Assembly: GCA_037952775.1 (NCBI GenBank)
Contig: JBANAY010000003.1
Location: forward strand, 36,580,001-36,644,000
Direction of reading: 5' to 3'
DNA: 64,000 nt
Origin: Clonostachys chloroleuca
Lineage: Eukaryota; Ascomycota; Sordariomycetes; Hypocreales; Bionectriaceae
The notes beneath the pieces are model-generated. The model did no database searches. It saw only the letters and a program-made list of their open reading frames with translations, and was not told the origin of the DNA. This document shows, piece after piece, positions 1-12,842 of this stretch. The translations under genes were made by a program, and so were the position numbers. Numbering within the stretch: position 1 is the first letter of the stretch; each line of letters opens with the position of its first letter.

Positions 1-1605
1 CCTTCCCCTGAGCCTGTTTCACGGTTTGATTCGAGGTGTCAACGACAGTGTCGACCACCGCAGAAACTCGAGAGATTGCCGCTCCAACGGCATTTGCGAC
101 CTCGCCCCCGTTGACGGTGCGGATTGCTCTGACGCCACTGAAAGACTGACTGGCATCAATGATAAGCGAACCACCGCCAACTATTAGGACGTCGACGGGG
201 CCCTTTTGTAATTTCGTCCTGTCGATGAGCTCTTCCAGCATTCGCCTTGCCGTATCCCCAGCCTTTCGAATAGTATCCTCACTGATATCGGATAGCCGAG
301 CTGGGTCGCCCCCAGCACTCGCAAACGGATTGATTCCTTTGTCGGCAGCTACTGCCACGTCCGAGGTAGTGAGAGTCTCGCCGCCGAACAACCGAGCCTT
401 GGATAACAGGTCAAGGGCGACGCTGTCCGGTCCAATGGTGACATCTCCGCCGTCCGTCTCGCGAACAACACTCCCCCCACCTAAGCCAATACTCTCGACC
501 GCGGGGAGCGCAAAATTCGTGCGTACCCCGCCGACGAAGCTGGTAAGGGAGCTCATCATGGGAAGGCCGTTGGCTAGCAAGAGACCGCTGTCCGACGTAG
601 TGCCGCCGATATCGACGACGACAAGCGCATCTTCTCGTTTCGAGCCTGCGCCGTCTTCCTCTTGCATCGCGGCTCGCCAGAGGAACTCGCCTCCGCGGAT
701 GGAGTTTGTCGGCCCGGAGTTGAAGGTCCGGATCGGCAGGTCGACAGCTTCGATCGCTCTGAGGACACTGCCGTCGTTCTGTGTGAGGTACAGAGTACAA
801 GGTTCATTTTTGAAGATTTCTTTCACGGCCTTTTGGAAGCCGCGGATTGTCTTTTCTGCAAGGGGCCGGAGCGTGGCGTTTAGGATTGCAGCGTTCTCCC
901 GGGACAGAAAGCCAAGCTGGGAAATTTCATGTGACATTGTGATCCGGATTTTCGAATGATGACTCTTTGTCTGCTTCAGAATACCCAGCAGGATCTTCTT
1001 TGCTTGGATTTCCTGGGTGGCATCCATGGGTGCATACATCCCCGAGATGACAATATTAGAAGACTGGGCCTCGGCCAGTTGCTTTGCAACATCTCTGATC
1101 TCAACTTCGTCCAGGGGACTGATTTCCTCCCCGGATATCTGATAGCCTCCATGGCAGAAGCATGACCGGGATTCGATCTTGGCTCTCAAATCAGGGGGGA
1201 AATCAACGAACGGAGGCAAGTCGCGCCCGAACCCTTGCTCAGGCCCTCCGCATAGTCTCACAACGCTCACGGGCTTGAGTGCGACTGAGCGCTGTATCAC
1301 GGCGTTGAGGAAATGCGTTGTCCCGATGATGACGCAGGCGATAGAGGATGGGTGGGCGCCGTATGAATCTATCACTGCCTGCACGGCGTTGGTGATGCCC
1401 GTGGTGATATCGGCAGTGGTAGGTGCTTTGTGGGACGCTAAGATTGACACGGGGTCAAGAGAGATCAGAACAGCATCAGTGTTGGTTCCTTGTATCATAT
1501 GTCAGCTGCTGGTTCCTAACACTTGTTTCGTATTTTGATCTCACCTCCGACGTCGACTCCGATGCGATACTTTGCTCGCTGGTCAGTTATTTTGGATGGA
1601 GACAT
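1..1605 (-). CDS. Hydantoinase/oxoprolinase family protein (HyuA-like), C-terminal part outside window
   Basis: Reads leftwards from an ATG at 1605-1603 and runs off the window, giving about 516 residues. Exon 1 (1605-1545) is joined over a 56-nt intron (1544-1489, GTGAG...AAG) to a long exon. The N-terminus carries the hydantoinase_A_N signature RIGVDVGGTNTDAVL (about residues 14-28), and the second half has the phosphate-binding motif DIGGTTSD (about residues 305-315). Both are hallmarks of the ATP-dependent hydantoinase/5-oxoprolinase fold. The family hydrolyses cyclic amides such as hydantoins or 5-oxoproline with ATP. Fungal members of about 900-1000 residues often have a DUF917 domain at the C-terminus, which would lie left of the window. 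The reading frame is clean. The substrate cannot be told from this part. Confidence 0.9.
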
Positions 1606-2512
1606 GATTGGCCTCTCTTAACAAGATGAACATGAAGAACTGAATGCAATAAATATCGAAAAACAAACGACAAATATGAGGGGGAACCCGGGTTGATGTG
1701 ACCCCTGAGTATAGAGCATGGGATCTGACAAGGTAGTATGTTATATGTCCTGCTCACTTTTAGTCCAATGGCCCTCCACGAACAATGCCTAACCGCCTAT
1801 TGTGGCATCTGCCCATGGTCGGCCAGCTTCAAGGCAGTGGTGAAGGTTCCACCAGTCCTCGACGTGCTGCCCAAGGTGTTTGGCTGTTCAATAGCCCGAA
1901 GCTACGTCAATAGGCCGATCTCGGTTGGCTAAACCAATTGCGGCGGCATTTCTTGATAACCATCGGCGTATCTCAAAGATGATGCCCTGCCCCATGGCAG
2001 TGGATCCTGCCGGTCATTCATTACTCGGCGAGGCGTAGTTAGTTGGCTGGATTATGGCTTCCGATGCGCCAAGGATTGAGATAAGTGTACGACTGGGTCG
2101 GCCATGATGTTGGCCGACGTCTCACTTGTCTCTTATTGTGACATTATGCGACATTGAACCTTGATTCTCACGATAGGCCGATGACATAGTAATACTACAG
2201 ATAGTCTTGGCGATACAACCCCAGGACACTTCTGATAGGCCGACGGGCAGTCAGCGACAAAATTGACCTTTCACAGCATTATTTGCATGATGTGGCATGT
2301 GATCAAGTGCGAGAGCCGGCCGGGGGCCGTCTTACAGCGTCGTGTCAGATTTGAATTCAGGTGGCTTTCTTTACTATAATAGCGCCCGACGCAGAAAGGC
2401 CGATTGGTGATATCAATTCCAGACGATACTAATCAAAGTAATCATTGATTTGCACCATCTGCTCAATCCCTGTCTGTGTCTACTGTTTTAAAGCTACTGA
2501 ACATTGACCACG
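1606..2512. other. Intergenic region between divergent genes
   Basis: About 900 bp between the divergent hydantoinase and 2OG-dioxygenase genes. It must hold both promoters. Open frames here are short and carry no recognisable motif. I see no RNA gene or clear repeat. Confidence 0.6.
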
Positions 2513-3596
2513 ATGAGTTCCGAGAACCAGCAGCCCCTTACCATCCCTGTCATTGACTTCTCGCCTTTGCGCAATCCCAACTGTTCCCGTCAAGATTTTG
2601 CCAAGACTGGTGATGAGATCTACAAGGCCTTCAAAGATATCGGTTTCGCATACATCAAGAACCATGTGGTACCCCAGGAAGTGGTAGATGAAGCCTTCTC
2701 ATGGGTATGTCTCTCCATCCTTCAGCTTTGCGATATACAAAATTACTAAAATCATCATATCAGAGTAAGAAATTCTTTGCGCTCCCCCAGAGCGAGAAGG
2801 ATAAAGTTCCTCACCCCGCCGAGGGATGGTACCACCGAGGCTACTCTGGCATCGGCCGCGAGAAGGTGACCCAGATGGTCTTCGACGACGAGGGCATCGC
2901 TATGGAGCGCAAAAAGCCTGACTTCAAGGAGTCATACGAGATGGGCATCGAGGACAAGCAGGCAAAGCTGCAGAACATTTGGCCCGAGAAGGAGGTGATC
3001 CCGGGCTTCCGGGAGTTTTTTATCCGCTTCTTCGACGAATGCTACGAGATGGAGCTCAAGATCCTCCGCGCCATCGCCATCGGCATGGGGCTGGATGATG
3101 ACTTCTTCATCGACTATCACAGGAAGCGGAACAATCAGATCCGCCTCTTGCATTATCCCCCCGTCGAGGAGGAGCTGATGGCGACGGGCAAGGTTGACAG
3201 CATTGGCGCACACACGGACTTTGGGACCATCACTCTCCTCTTCCAGGATGAGGTTGGCGGCCTCGAGGTCGAGGACATTCACCAAAAGGGCACGTTCATC
3301 CAAGCGCCTTACATCCCGGGCACCATCGTTGTCAACATTGGTGATTTCCTCATGCGATGGAGCAACGATGAGCTGCGCTCGACCCTGCACCACGTACGCG
3401 CTCCGCCTGCAGAGGAGACGGAGGGGGGAAGCCTCGGATGACGCGCGAAAGGTATTCAATTCCGTATTTCGTCAGCGCGGATAACGAGAAGACGATTGAC
3501 TGTGTTCCGGGCTGCTGGGGACCGGATCGGCCAAAGAAGTACGAGCCGGTCAATTGCATGGAGTATTTGGAGATGCGCCTAAATGCGACATATTAG
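2513..3596 (+). CDS. 2-oxoglutarate/Fe(II) oxygenase (isopenicillin N synthase-like), interrupted by a frameshift
   Basis: Exon 1 starts at ATG 2513 (in CACGATGAG) and ends at 2704. A 59-nt intron (GTATGT...CAG, 2705-2763) follows. The N-terminus IPVIDFSPLR is the DIOX_N signature. The catalytic core shows HTD (in GAHTDFGTITLL), the distal His (STLHHVRAPP) and the 2OG-binding RYS (ERYSIPYF), so the HxD...H...RxS set is present. The reading frame is lost in a run of six G at 3423-3428. Just downstream of the distal His the frame meets a stop (3439-3441), while the conserved C-terminus including RYSIPYF continues one frame over to TAG at 3594-3596. Full length would be about 340 residues, usual for the family. 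The protein would be soluble and oxidise an unknown small molecule. Either a sequencing indel or a recent pseudogene fits. Confidence 0.85.
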
Positions 3597-4185
3597 ATGC
3601 CTTCAAACACCAGAAATTTAGCAAATTGCCACGCGTATGGACTTAACGGACTACACGTGTGTATCATAGCAGATAATACTGTAGCTTGAACGTTTTGATA
3701 GCTTGATTTAGTGCACGAACATGAAATAAGCAATGGCATTGAGCCCGTAACAATGAAATATTCCCAATCAAATACAAGAGGAGCAACAAATCAACACGAC
3801 TATTTGTTCCTTTCAGGAGTCCAGAGTCCAGATTCAAGCGACTAAATCTGCTGGCCACACCGAGCCTAGCCGTCGCCAGCCAAGAAGCCAAACCCCGCTG
3901 CTGAGGAAGCTTTTATAGAGGCTAGCCGTCATCGGCCTTCTTTTCACAAGCTGTGCATTTGATCGAGGAAAATCTGAGTCACTGGTGGATATCACAGCAT
4001 GCAATTTGGGGGGGGTAAAAGTGGGTGAGCGGAACACAAACGACGAAGGTGATTGATTGACGCTCTGCTAACAGGAACACTCCACACAAGCTAATTATTT
4101 ATTTCTCGTCGATGAGAGTTGGTCGCAGCAAAAAAAGTTAAAGCATTCTTTCAACTGAGTACCTAGCAACTATCGTCAGGCAATT
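3597..4185. other. Intergenic, no gene seen
   Basis: About 590 bp between two genes on the + strand. It holds the dioxygenase 3' end and the dehydrogenase promoter. Only short spurious frames are present. Confidence 0.6.
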
Positions 4186-5654
4186 ATGGCTGACAAACAA
4201 ACCATGAAAGCCGTCGTCTTTGATGGTCTTCGCAAAGTTTCCGTCCAGGATCGCCCAATTCCAAAGGGTTAGTAAAAATCCCTCCCCTCGACGTTCGCCA
4301 CGCATTCCAGCCAGCCGAGAACTAAATTTCTTAAAAGTGCGGAATGGTCACGAAATTGTCGTGAAGGTTACAGCAACCGCGCTATGTGGCTCGTAAGTTC
4401 ATCACTTCAATAGAATTGCGTCCATTGGCTCACTGGTCTGCGTACAAAGCGATCTTCATGTCTATCGTGGCTTAGAGCCTTCTCAGCCAGGGTATGTGAT
4501 GGGGCATGAGTTTACTGGCATCGTCGTCGAAGCAGGCGAGGATATCAAGAACATCCAACTTGGTGACCAGGTTGTTGTCCCATTCACGATTTCTTGGTAA
4601 GTCAATCAATTCCTGGCTCGTCTTGGACTTACGCTGACCAAAACACGCACTTTCATTTAGCATGGAGTGCTTTTACTGTAAGCACGGGTGGACCTCACGA
4701 TGTGAATCCTCTCTTCTGCTTGGGAGTCCCAACCTAGACGGTGCTCAAGCGGAATACGTCCGTGTGCCACATGCCGACGGCACGGCGATAAAAGCTCCAA
4801 GCGACGTCCCCAAGGAGACACTTGTTCTCATGGCTGACATCTTCCCGACTGGTTTCTTTGGCGCAAAGAATGCGTTCAAGCTGATGGACCAGATCGACTC
4901 CAAGGAGGCGACGGTCGTGGTCATGGGTTGCGGGCCGGTCGGTCTCTGCGCCATCATTTGTGCCCTTGAATATAAACCGAAGCAGATTATTGCCATTGAC
5001 GGTGTTGACAGTCGCTTAGAAGTGGCCAAATCTCTTGGTGCTATACCGCTCAACTATACCAAAGAAGGCATCAACTTGTCACAATTTGTTTTGGAAGCAA
5101 CCGAGGGCAGGGGCGCAGACGCAGTCATTGAAGTGGTGGGTGCGAAGCAAGCTCTCAGAACAGCATACGATATCATTCGACCTTGGGGCGTGATTAGCAG
5201 CATTGGAGTTCATAACTCAGAGGTAGGCGATGAAAACTCCCACCGACTACCATTACGGCATACTAACACTTTATCACAAAGGTTCCTTGGACCGCGACGG
5301 AGGCATACGAGTGAGTAGAAAATGCAACATCAGTGCCACGATTGCTACATTTACTAACAAGGCGGGATTTAGCAAAAACTTGAGAGTGCAAATGGGCAGA
5401 TGTCCCGTCCGTGCAGTGTTCCCGGAAGCTCTCGACGTCTTAGCCAAGAACCACCAAAAGCTCAGGTATGTGACCTTTCAATGAACAGCAACAAGGTATT
5501 GAATGATAAAATGGATGAAAGCAAGCTGACACCACTGGTCAATGCAACTAGTTTTATGTTCGACAAGCTTATGCCTCTAACCCAGGCTGTTGAAGCATAT
5601 GATCTCTTCGACAAGATGCAGGTCCAAAAGGTTATTTTTAAGCCAAATGAGTGA
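4186..5654 (+). CDS. Zinc-dependent medium-chain alcohol dehydrogenase
   Basis: Seven exons (4186-4267, 4338-4392, 4450-4596, 4661-5222, 5282-5310, 5373-5465, 5552-5654) join in phase into 356 residues, all with GT-AG introns. Catalytic-zinc ligands are seen in CGSDLH and in the GHE motif (GYVMGHEFTG). The structural-zinc lobe is a four-Cys cluster (CMECFYC...RC, where exons 3 and 4 join). The cofactor loop GCGPVGLCA marks the Rossmann fold. The family oxidises alcohols or reduces aldehydes with NAD(P). Closest types from memory are the threonine/sorbitol/formaldehyde-type MDR group with glutathione-independent activity, but the substrate is not decidable. The frame is intact throughout. The gene is flanked by the 2OG-oxygenase upstream on the same strand and a convergent aldo-keto reductase 177 bp downstream. 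Confidence 0.92.
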
Positions 5655-5831
5655 CGGGTCTTGCGCACTCCAGTTTATATTTTATCATAGAACATTCGAT
5701 CAATAAACCATAAGCAATTTCGAAACTAAGATCATTATAAGATCTAGGCCTATCTATCAAAGCTATGAGCAAATGTTTCCCTTCCTAAAGATTCCTTTCA
5801 GAGAAGTCTTATACGTATGAAGATGCAGAAT

Positions 5832-6987
5832 CTACTCATCATCCCCAAAGAAGACTTTAATCGGCATCCAGTCATCCTGTACTACTTTGACACGAGTCGG
5901 GATCGCATTAATCTCAGCCATTTCAGCACCTGAAAGGTCCCAACCGTTGAGGTCAAAATTGGAGCTGATTCGTGAAGGAGTTACGCTCTTTGGAATAACA
6001 CTTGTACCTCTCTGGAGGCCCCATTTCAACCTTGAATCATCGGTTAGCGTCTGAAATGAAGAGGGGGGATTATTTTTCACTTACAGAATCTGAGCCGACG
6101 ATTTGCCCTTTGCTTTGGCAATCTTCTGGACCACCAAATTATCAGACAGGTTGGTATGTTTGTTGATAGGTGAGCTTGAATTTCCACCGAGGCATGAGTA
6201 TGCCGTACAGTGAATACCTTTGGACTTGCAATAGTCCAGCAGCTTTGGTCTAGCAGGGTATTCTGATTTAGTAAATTGAAGGAGGGTGGAAAGCGTGCTA
6301 GGAGATCCTCACGATGGGTTGTATGGGTGCAACTGAAGAACAGAGTCAGGCAACGCACATTCAGATGATATGGGGGATCTCTTGAATAATACTGTCTCAC
6401 CTCGAGTTGATTGATAGCGGGCACAACCTTGCATGCCGGGTCATTTAGAAGCTTCTCAAGGTGTTTGATCTGGAAGTTCGACACCCCGATATTCTTGACC
6501 TTACCACTTTCCAGCATCTTTTGCATCTCTTGCCTGGGAGCCAAGTTAGAACGCGATCAAAGTGCAGCTCCTAATGCCAATCTTACCATGTTTTGACATA
6601 GTCCCAGTCCGGCAAATGCTTCGAACTATCATTTGGATCCGTGGAGCAAGGAAAGTGAATTAGGAACAGGTCTATATAGTCAAGGCCAAGATCCTTCAGG
6701 GAGGTGTCAAGACCCTCGAAAGCACGGTGGTGCCAGGGATTGTCCAGCTTTGTCGTTACCCAAATGTCTTTCCGGGAAATTCCAGACATTCGAATACCCT
6801 CTCCTACTTCCTTCTCGTTCTGGTAGTTCAATGCTGTATCGATGTGGCGATAGCCGTGCTGCAGGGCGTAGCTGACGGCATCTCGAGTCTGACTATCAGC
6901 CGACTGCCAGGTGCCAAGCCCAACAGCAGGAATCGAATTCCCATTGTTGAGCTTGAAAGTTGAGGTGGACGGATTGCGAGAAGCCAT
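5832..6987 (-). CDS. Aldo-keto reductase (AKR superfamily)
   Basis: Five exons on the minus strand (6987-6587, 6533-6401, 6332-6313, 6249-6085, 6030-5832) give 305 residues. The third exon is a 20-nt micro-exon. Without it the conserved ELHPYNPS segment cannot be built. Visible family marks are GLGTWQS at the N-terminus, GYRHIDTALNYQNE with the catalytic Asp/Tyr, the catalytic Lys in VTTKLDN, the His in LIHFP, GVSNF, and the NADPH-binding WGLQRGTSVIPKS. It is a soluble NADPH-dependent carbonyl reductase of unknown substrate. It is convergent with the alcohol dehydrogenase and divergent from the permease. Frame intact. Confidence 0.92.
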
Positions 6988-7628
6988 CTTTCGGTTATCC
7001 CTGGCGGAAATGCTTGTACGATCTCATTTACAGTGATGACTAGGATAGATGCTGATGCGGCAGGGCCACTAGATAAGGGTTCCTATAAAGGCCTGGTGGT
7101 TTTAAGCACTAGATGAGAGTCTCTTAGATCGGCGTACTGGTCGATAACGATGTCGATGGAAATAAGCATCATTAGCCAAGATGCGGCGCAATCTAGATCT
7201 CGCGACACCTTCCCCGGACTTGCTTGGCCATGACTCGTCTGTCCTACCAGAAGATTGGGTTTCATTATCGGCCCTGCCCCGCGTCATGGGGCCCCACAGA
7301 TTGTCTTCTCCTTCGTGATCGGCCTAGATTCTAAGTTGATCGGGCTAGTCACTGAGAGAGCCGAAGACCCCACAGCACATCTCATCTCCACCATCTCGCT
7401 TCGACAGAATTCCAGGCGACGGCTTGCATATGAACACAGTACCTTCCCGTCCAATCTCGTGAGGATTAAAGACAAGCAGCAGGTTCCGACCGAGTAGCGT
7501 CTCCATCAGGCGGGCTCTACAGTCAGCATCCCTTTGTCTCCATCCATCAAGATCTCATATGCACGAATTACTTGAGAAAATCCACAGCAGTATCCACATC
7601 GTCGTTTCGGTCCCATCAGCGACTGACC
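6988..7628. other. Intergenic region between divergent genes
   Basis: About 640 bp between the divergent aldo-keto reductase and permease. Nothing beyond promoter-type sequence is recognised. Confidence 0.5.
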
Positions 7629-9874
7629 ATGCCGTTCAATTGGGCAACCGCAAAGCGCAAGCTTGAGTGGTATGGCTTCTCCCAAGTCAATTGGACCCAG
7701 AATGCCTTGCTGATCTTGACTTTGAGAATAGCCCAACGGACGAGGATGCAAACTATCGCAACACTCAGTGGTGCAATCGAGATCTCATCCCCATCCCAAA
7801 AGACCGCCAGACCTATGGTCAATGGTCTTATGTTGGTGGGTTCTGCTCTTCCTCTTACCTCCAAAGACAAGTTCTTACTTGGATACTCTAGGTTACTGGA
7901 CTGTTTCGGGATCATGCGTCTCAGCTTGGTCAACGGGAAGCACACTCTTGGAGTTTGGGCTTAGCCCACAGCAGGCCATCGGTGTCGTCGTACGTTTAAA
8001 CACGAATCCATTTTACCACAGTGTCTCAAAATGCTAAAAATAGTTTTTCAATTGGGTAGATCGTGGGTGCTGTGATAACCGGCATTATTGCTGTTGCTTG
8101 TGGCTGGATGGGAGCTCATCACCACATTGGCTTTACTGTTTCAAGCCGTTTCTCTTGGGGCATGAGAGGCTCGTACTGTTAGTGTTTGTCCATGCCGACA
8201 AGACCGCATTCTCTACTAATCAAACTTCCCAGTCCCTGTCATCCTCCGAGTTTTCGTTTCATGTATTTGGTTCGGAATCCAAGCATTCTGGGGTGGACAA
8301 GCTACTCGCGTCTTGATTGGCGCCATCATTCCAGGTAGGCAAACATATAGGCCCCCAATCTGTTGCAGAAGTGTGGTTTTTGCTAATTTTTTATTCTAAG
8401 GCTTGGCTCACATGAAGAACTACTTTGCCGAAAGCTCTCATCTTGAGACGAAAGACTTCATCGGACTCGTCATCTGGATGTGTGGATTCGTCCCTTGCAT
8501 TCTCATCAAACCCGAAAAGCTTCAAATCCCATTTGTGGTGTGCTTCATTCTGTTCTGCGGAACCTGTGTTGGACTTCTGTCTTGGTAGGGAGCGTCATTG
8601 TGTATGAAATCAACACGTGCCCAGCTGATATCTTCTCCAGGAGCGTATCTCAGGCCCATGGAGTTGGTTCAACTTTCTACCAGCCCGCATCTACGCCCAA
8701 CGTTGGATGGGCTTTTGCATTTGGCATCACTTCGATCCTCGGCTCCTGGGGTGCCGGCACGCTCGGACAATCTGACTGGACTCGCTATGCCAAGACGAAG
8801 CACGCTCCCATCATGTCGCAGCTCATCGCATCTCCCATGACTATCACCGTGACGGCGATCTTCGGGATTATCGTCACCAGCGCTTCGCGGGATATCCTTG
8901 GTGGTAAAATTATCTGGAGTCCAATCGCTCTTCTCGCGGAAATCCAGGATCACTACGATTCAAGTTCTGGAGTGCGAGCCGCCGTCTTCTTTGCGAGTCT
9001 TGGTTTGGTGGCTTCGCAGATGTCGGTAAGTTAGTTCAGGCGTGTTTCAAATACGAAATGCTAAGTCGGTGCATAGATTTCAGTTGTGCTAAACTCCGTC
9101 TCTTGTGGAATGGACATGGCCGGATTGTGGCCGAAGTACATCAATATCCGCCGCGGCGGTTACATTATGGCCGTGATTGGCATTGCGGTTCAGTATGTTT
9201 TTGCATAAAGCTACAGTTATCAATGAATTTTCTAACCGGTTTACTTAGGCCCTGGCAACTCCTAACCACAGGGACCAAGTTCCTCCAGGTCTTGAGTGGA
9301 TTTGGTGTTTTCATGGCCCCGGCGACGTAAGTTGTTCTTGACCTTCAATTGCTGATGCTGTTACTGAAACACATACTGACATTGCATCAGTGGAATTATG
9401 CTTGCAGACTATCTCATAGTTCGACGACAGAAACTTAAGCTGGACGACCTCTACGTAGGGGATTCTTCATCAATCTATTGGTTCCAAAAAGGCGTCAACT
9501 GGCGTGCGTTTGCTGTCTTCCTTCTCGGGATGTGGCCATTCCTACGTAAGTGAACACTGCAAGATCTAACGGCAAGATTATCTGCTGACATACGTACAGC
9601 GGGCCTAGTCGCCACCGTGAATGCCTACGAGGGAGGACAATACGAGAATTGGAAGAGACTCTACAACCTCACATTTATCGTCGGTATGATATGGAGCTTT
9701 TTCTTGTTCTGGGGAATCAGTGTGCTGTTTCCACTTCCGGGGCTGGGTCAAGACAGTCCGTTCACCGGCGATGATATTATCCTGGGAGTTGATCAAACTG
9801 ATACAGTGAGTGAGATCAACGCAGAACGAGAGAAGGTGAACGCTGAAGTCTCGGCCGCTCAGGAGTTCAAGTAA
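7629..9874 (+). CDS. NCS1-family nucleobase/thiamine-type permease
   Basis: Nine introns join exons into a polytopic membrane protein ending at TAA 9872-9874. Family features are NRDLIPIP ahead of the first helix, STLLEFGLSPQQAIG, SSRFSWGMRGSY (the conserved helix-3 region), GWAFAFG and GTLGQSDWTRYAK, the SGMDLAG-like motif SCGMDMAGLWPKY, and FQKGVNWRA near the C-terminus. Overall order matches yeast Thi10/Fur4-type transporters, which import uracil, allantoin, thiamine or related compounds with protons. The N-terminus is not clean. From the likely ATG at 7629 the frame runs through KRKLE, then the conserved downstream part continues in another frame after about 7665, again as if one base were absent. 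The start is therefore tentative. Membrane location is certain, the substrate is not. Confidence 0.85.
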
Positions 9875-10099
9875 AACTACTCTCTCGGGTGGCAATTTCT
9901 GAGCAACAGAAACTCTCAACATACTCTCCAACATGGTCTCTATACGATGAGTTTTGGTATCCATTGGACTTTGAACACTGAGCACAACCATGTGGATGGT
10001 ATCATTTTTTGTTGCAATTAAAATCTCTTTGAATCCTTAATACAAATTTATAGACCTAAAGCCTGTTGCATGGTTTAATCAGAGACTTCCATCTCTTTC

Positions 10100-10583
10100 T
10101 CAAAACCTAGACTGTTTCCTTCCATTGCGAAACACTTCATACCGGGTTTCTAGCTCCCAATCTCCCCATTTCTTGTACTCGGAGACACTGACAAACTGGA
10201 CTGAGAGCTTGTCCCTTTCCTTGGTGAGAGCACGCACTGCCCGCGTGAGAGGATCGCGCCCCGAGTAGCCACCTGGGTCTTGAAGCAGGAGTGTTTTCAA
10301 CTTGGTGCCCCAACAAGGATGCTCCCGCAACTTATCAAGGGCCGATCCATTCAGCCCATTTTGTTGATACCCGCCACCTGTAGTGATCTCTACGTAAGAG
10401 ATGTCGGGACAAAACTCAAATATAGCTTCAAGCGTGATGTCCTTGATGCCTGAGGTTCCCTGAAGCTGCATGCAACGAAGTTTAGGACATGACTTGACAA
10501 GACGAATCACAGCCTCGTTCGTGAGTTCGCGGGCCGAATTCCTAGCACCATAACTCACATCACCCGAAATCAAACGTAAAGTG
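10100..10583 (-). pseudogene. Leucine-rich-repeat (RNI-like, F-box-type) protein, C-terminal remnant
   Basis: A minus-strand frame of about 160 residues shows the repeat pattern of fungal F-box/RNI proteins: LISGDVS, ELTNEAVIRLVKSCPKLR, QLQGTSGIKD, FCPDISYVEITTGG, then a charged tail containing KKWGDWELE, a recurrent C-terminal motif of this family. An in-frame TGA lies immediately upstream of the repeats with no acceptable ATG or splice acceptor, so the N-terminal F-box half is missing. The minus strand of 10730-11100 has another open stretch (Ala/Thr/Glu-rich), possibly the decayed first part, but I could not join it. Likely a truncated relic, alternatively a gene with an unrecognised intron. 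Confidence 0.55.
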
Positions 10584-12842
10584 CGTCAGATTTCGACATA
10601 TATGAGGCCCAATTGAGATCAGTTTATTGGTATATTCACTACTTTGATATTCAGCATAATTCAGCATACATACGAGGTCGGCTGTGTGCGAGACCTTGGA
10701 GAGAAAAGAACTTACTCTTGCAGATTGAATCCAGTGCCAAAGCTCACCATCTTTGTCTTACGTCCAAGCCAATTTCGATGATGTGTTTCCCATTCCCGAT
10801 TGTCTCGAAAGCCCGCTTCTTTCCGCCCCTCTTTCTGCGACCCATTCATTAGTAGTGCCCAGGTCTTGCATGCCGCATCAGCCCCTTTGACTACAGGCCC
10901 TGCCGGGGCCGCTGCACTTTCGCAAATCTCTTCTAATTCTCTGGTTCCGTCTGTTGCTGCGGCTTCAGGTGCTATATGCGCCTCATCGGCTCTTCCTTTA
11001 GTTGCTTGCGCTGGGGCCTCTACCGTCGATGTGGTATCGCGTTGGGCCGCAGCCGTTGCGCGCTCTGTTGGAATCCAAAATGATTCAATAGTCCTCTGAC
11101 TCCAGTCCTTTTTGGTTCAACATGTTCGTGAGCTTTGAGCGGACTTGGAAGCGCCACTGCTGCTCCTAGTTTTTTACCCTGTGTCCGAATAGGCGGCATC
11201 TCTTATAAATCTTGATGATAAGATGATCGTTGTGGATGACTTAATGGTGCTAAAATCTAAGTCAGCCTGCCCCGACAGCTAATTGATGTGGGCACGAATT
11301 TCTCTAGGAGTGGGACAATGCAGTATTCTTGGCTGACTATGCCCGTGACCCGCTCTAGCTGCCTTGCACCAAGAAGTCTCTGGCTAATCTAGGAGTCTCG
11401 GGTACAGTAGTAGGGTAGTAGGGTATGTAGAACGAAGAATATACCTTATCTAAAATAAAATACGGGTAGATTGAGGTTGAGATGAAACGCGGGAGAAGGG
11501 GGCAGCTGGTCAATGTCGTGTTATTGACACTGGCGAATGGGGCTAGCTCCGGATGTTGATCCGGAGCGCGCTTCGGCTCAAGTCTCGCTTCATTAAACTC
11601 ACCAGACATTTGGAGCGCGGCCGGACTCGCCATTTTAATGCCTGGACCTTGTTGTCTATGACCAATCATGGAAGTATCGAGTTGCACTGACAGTGATAGA
11701 CTCATGCATATGCGTAAAGTATTATGTGACTTAGGTTCATAGCAAGCTTCTGGATTGGGCGCACATTACCACCATACCTTGCATAAGGCATAGGCAGTGT
11801 TCCGTTCCGAATCTACCTAGAGAATGACGAAAAAAAGCTGTCGCAAGTCTGGATAGAGCTTAATTAGGAGAATATCATGCTTGTGAAGTATGTTATACCG
11901 ATCGCAGCGCATTATAGGTTGCGTTGCTGGTAGTTACGCCTCCGAAATCAAATTCACCCTTTGGGTTGTGGGATATAGGGTAACTACTTCCCCTTCTACC
12001 TGTGGAGAGGAAGTGTGCTCTGGGGTATGTGAATCACGTGGTTTAATTTGTGGGCTATGTAATGGTCATTGTCGCGCCTTCCGTGTCGATGCTCCTGAAG
12101 GCGTTGGCGACTCTGGACGGCCGAGCGGGCTTGGCCCTATCTGCACAGACTTCTCATCCTTCAATAAGTGTGTCGCACTATTCTCGCTGAGCGGCCGAGG
12201 ACAATCAATGCCTCACTATCTCCTGGTGAGCAAGACCCGGAGCTCAGTCTTGTTGGTACCGCTCTTTGAACCCCGTGGTGCTCTCAGACAGCACTAATTA
12301 AGGGCGTCCCACTGCAGGTCAGAACAATGATTGACAGCGGCGAGCTCCCCATGCGAGACAGACTGATGTGGCATGGCGCGCGTTGGGTCTGCCGCGGTGT
12401 TCGGAGCTTGGCAATAGATTCCCCATCCCTGTTGCATCCACAACCACCGCGGGGCCAAGCACGTTCGCTCTGGTGTTGAGGTATGGGTTGGGAATACCGC
12501 ATCGGACGCCGTGATCTCATTAATTCGCATTTCTATTCATATAATATTTTGCTGAGAGTCCAGTACACCATTTCTGAAGCACTATGCCCAGCTACTTCAT
12601 TATGTGAGATATCTTCCCCCTCTACCCACGTTAACTTATTTGGTTGCAGACGGCTAACAATTTCTGTCCCCTCCCATAGAAGCTTTCGGTCGGATATTTA
12701 AGTCTATATTTTTCATACTGATATATCTTAGTAGCGAAGTTTCCATTTAGTGAGGAAGTAGCCGTGACTCGGGCGACGAATGACCGCGGTCCGCCTGGAG
12801 GACCCCCGATCCTGTTCATTTCGAAGCTTCATCGCAGCAAGT
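10584..12842. other. Gene-poor stretch ahead of the ABC transporter
   Basis: About 2.2 kb without a supportable gene. Open frames at 11355-11705 (-) and 11890-12297 (+) have no motif, no splice logic and unconvincing composition. The last few hundred bases should contain the transporter promoter. Confidence 0.5.

Noticed and set aside
159..959. 266-residue + strand open frame
   Set aside because: It is the antisense shadow of the hydantoinase gene, whose minus-strand frame carries the DIGGTTSD motif.
3393..3411. GTACGC...CTGCAG as an intron that would rescue the dioxygenase frame
   Set aside because: Only 19 nt, far below the minimum for fungal introns, and it would delete the conserved residues after the distal His.
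11355..11705. 116-residue minus-strand frame
   Set aside because: No motif. The many low-complexity Ser/Thr/Pro residues fit a chance frame upstream of the LRR remnant.
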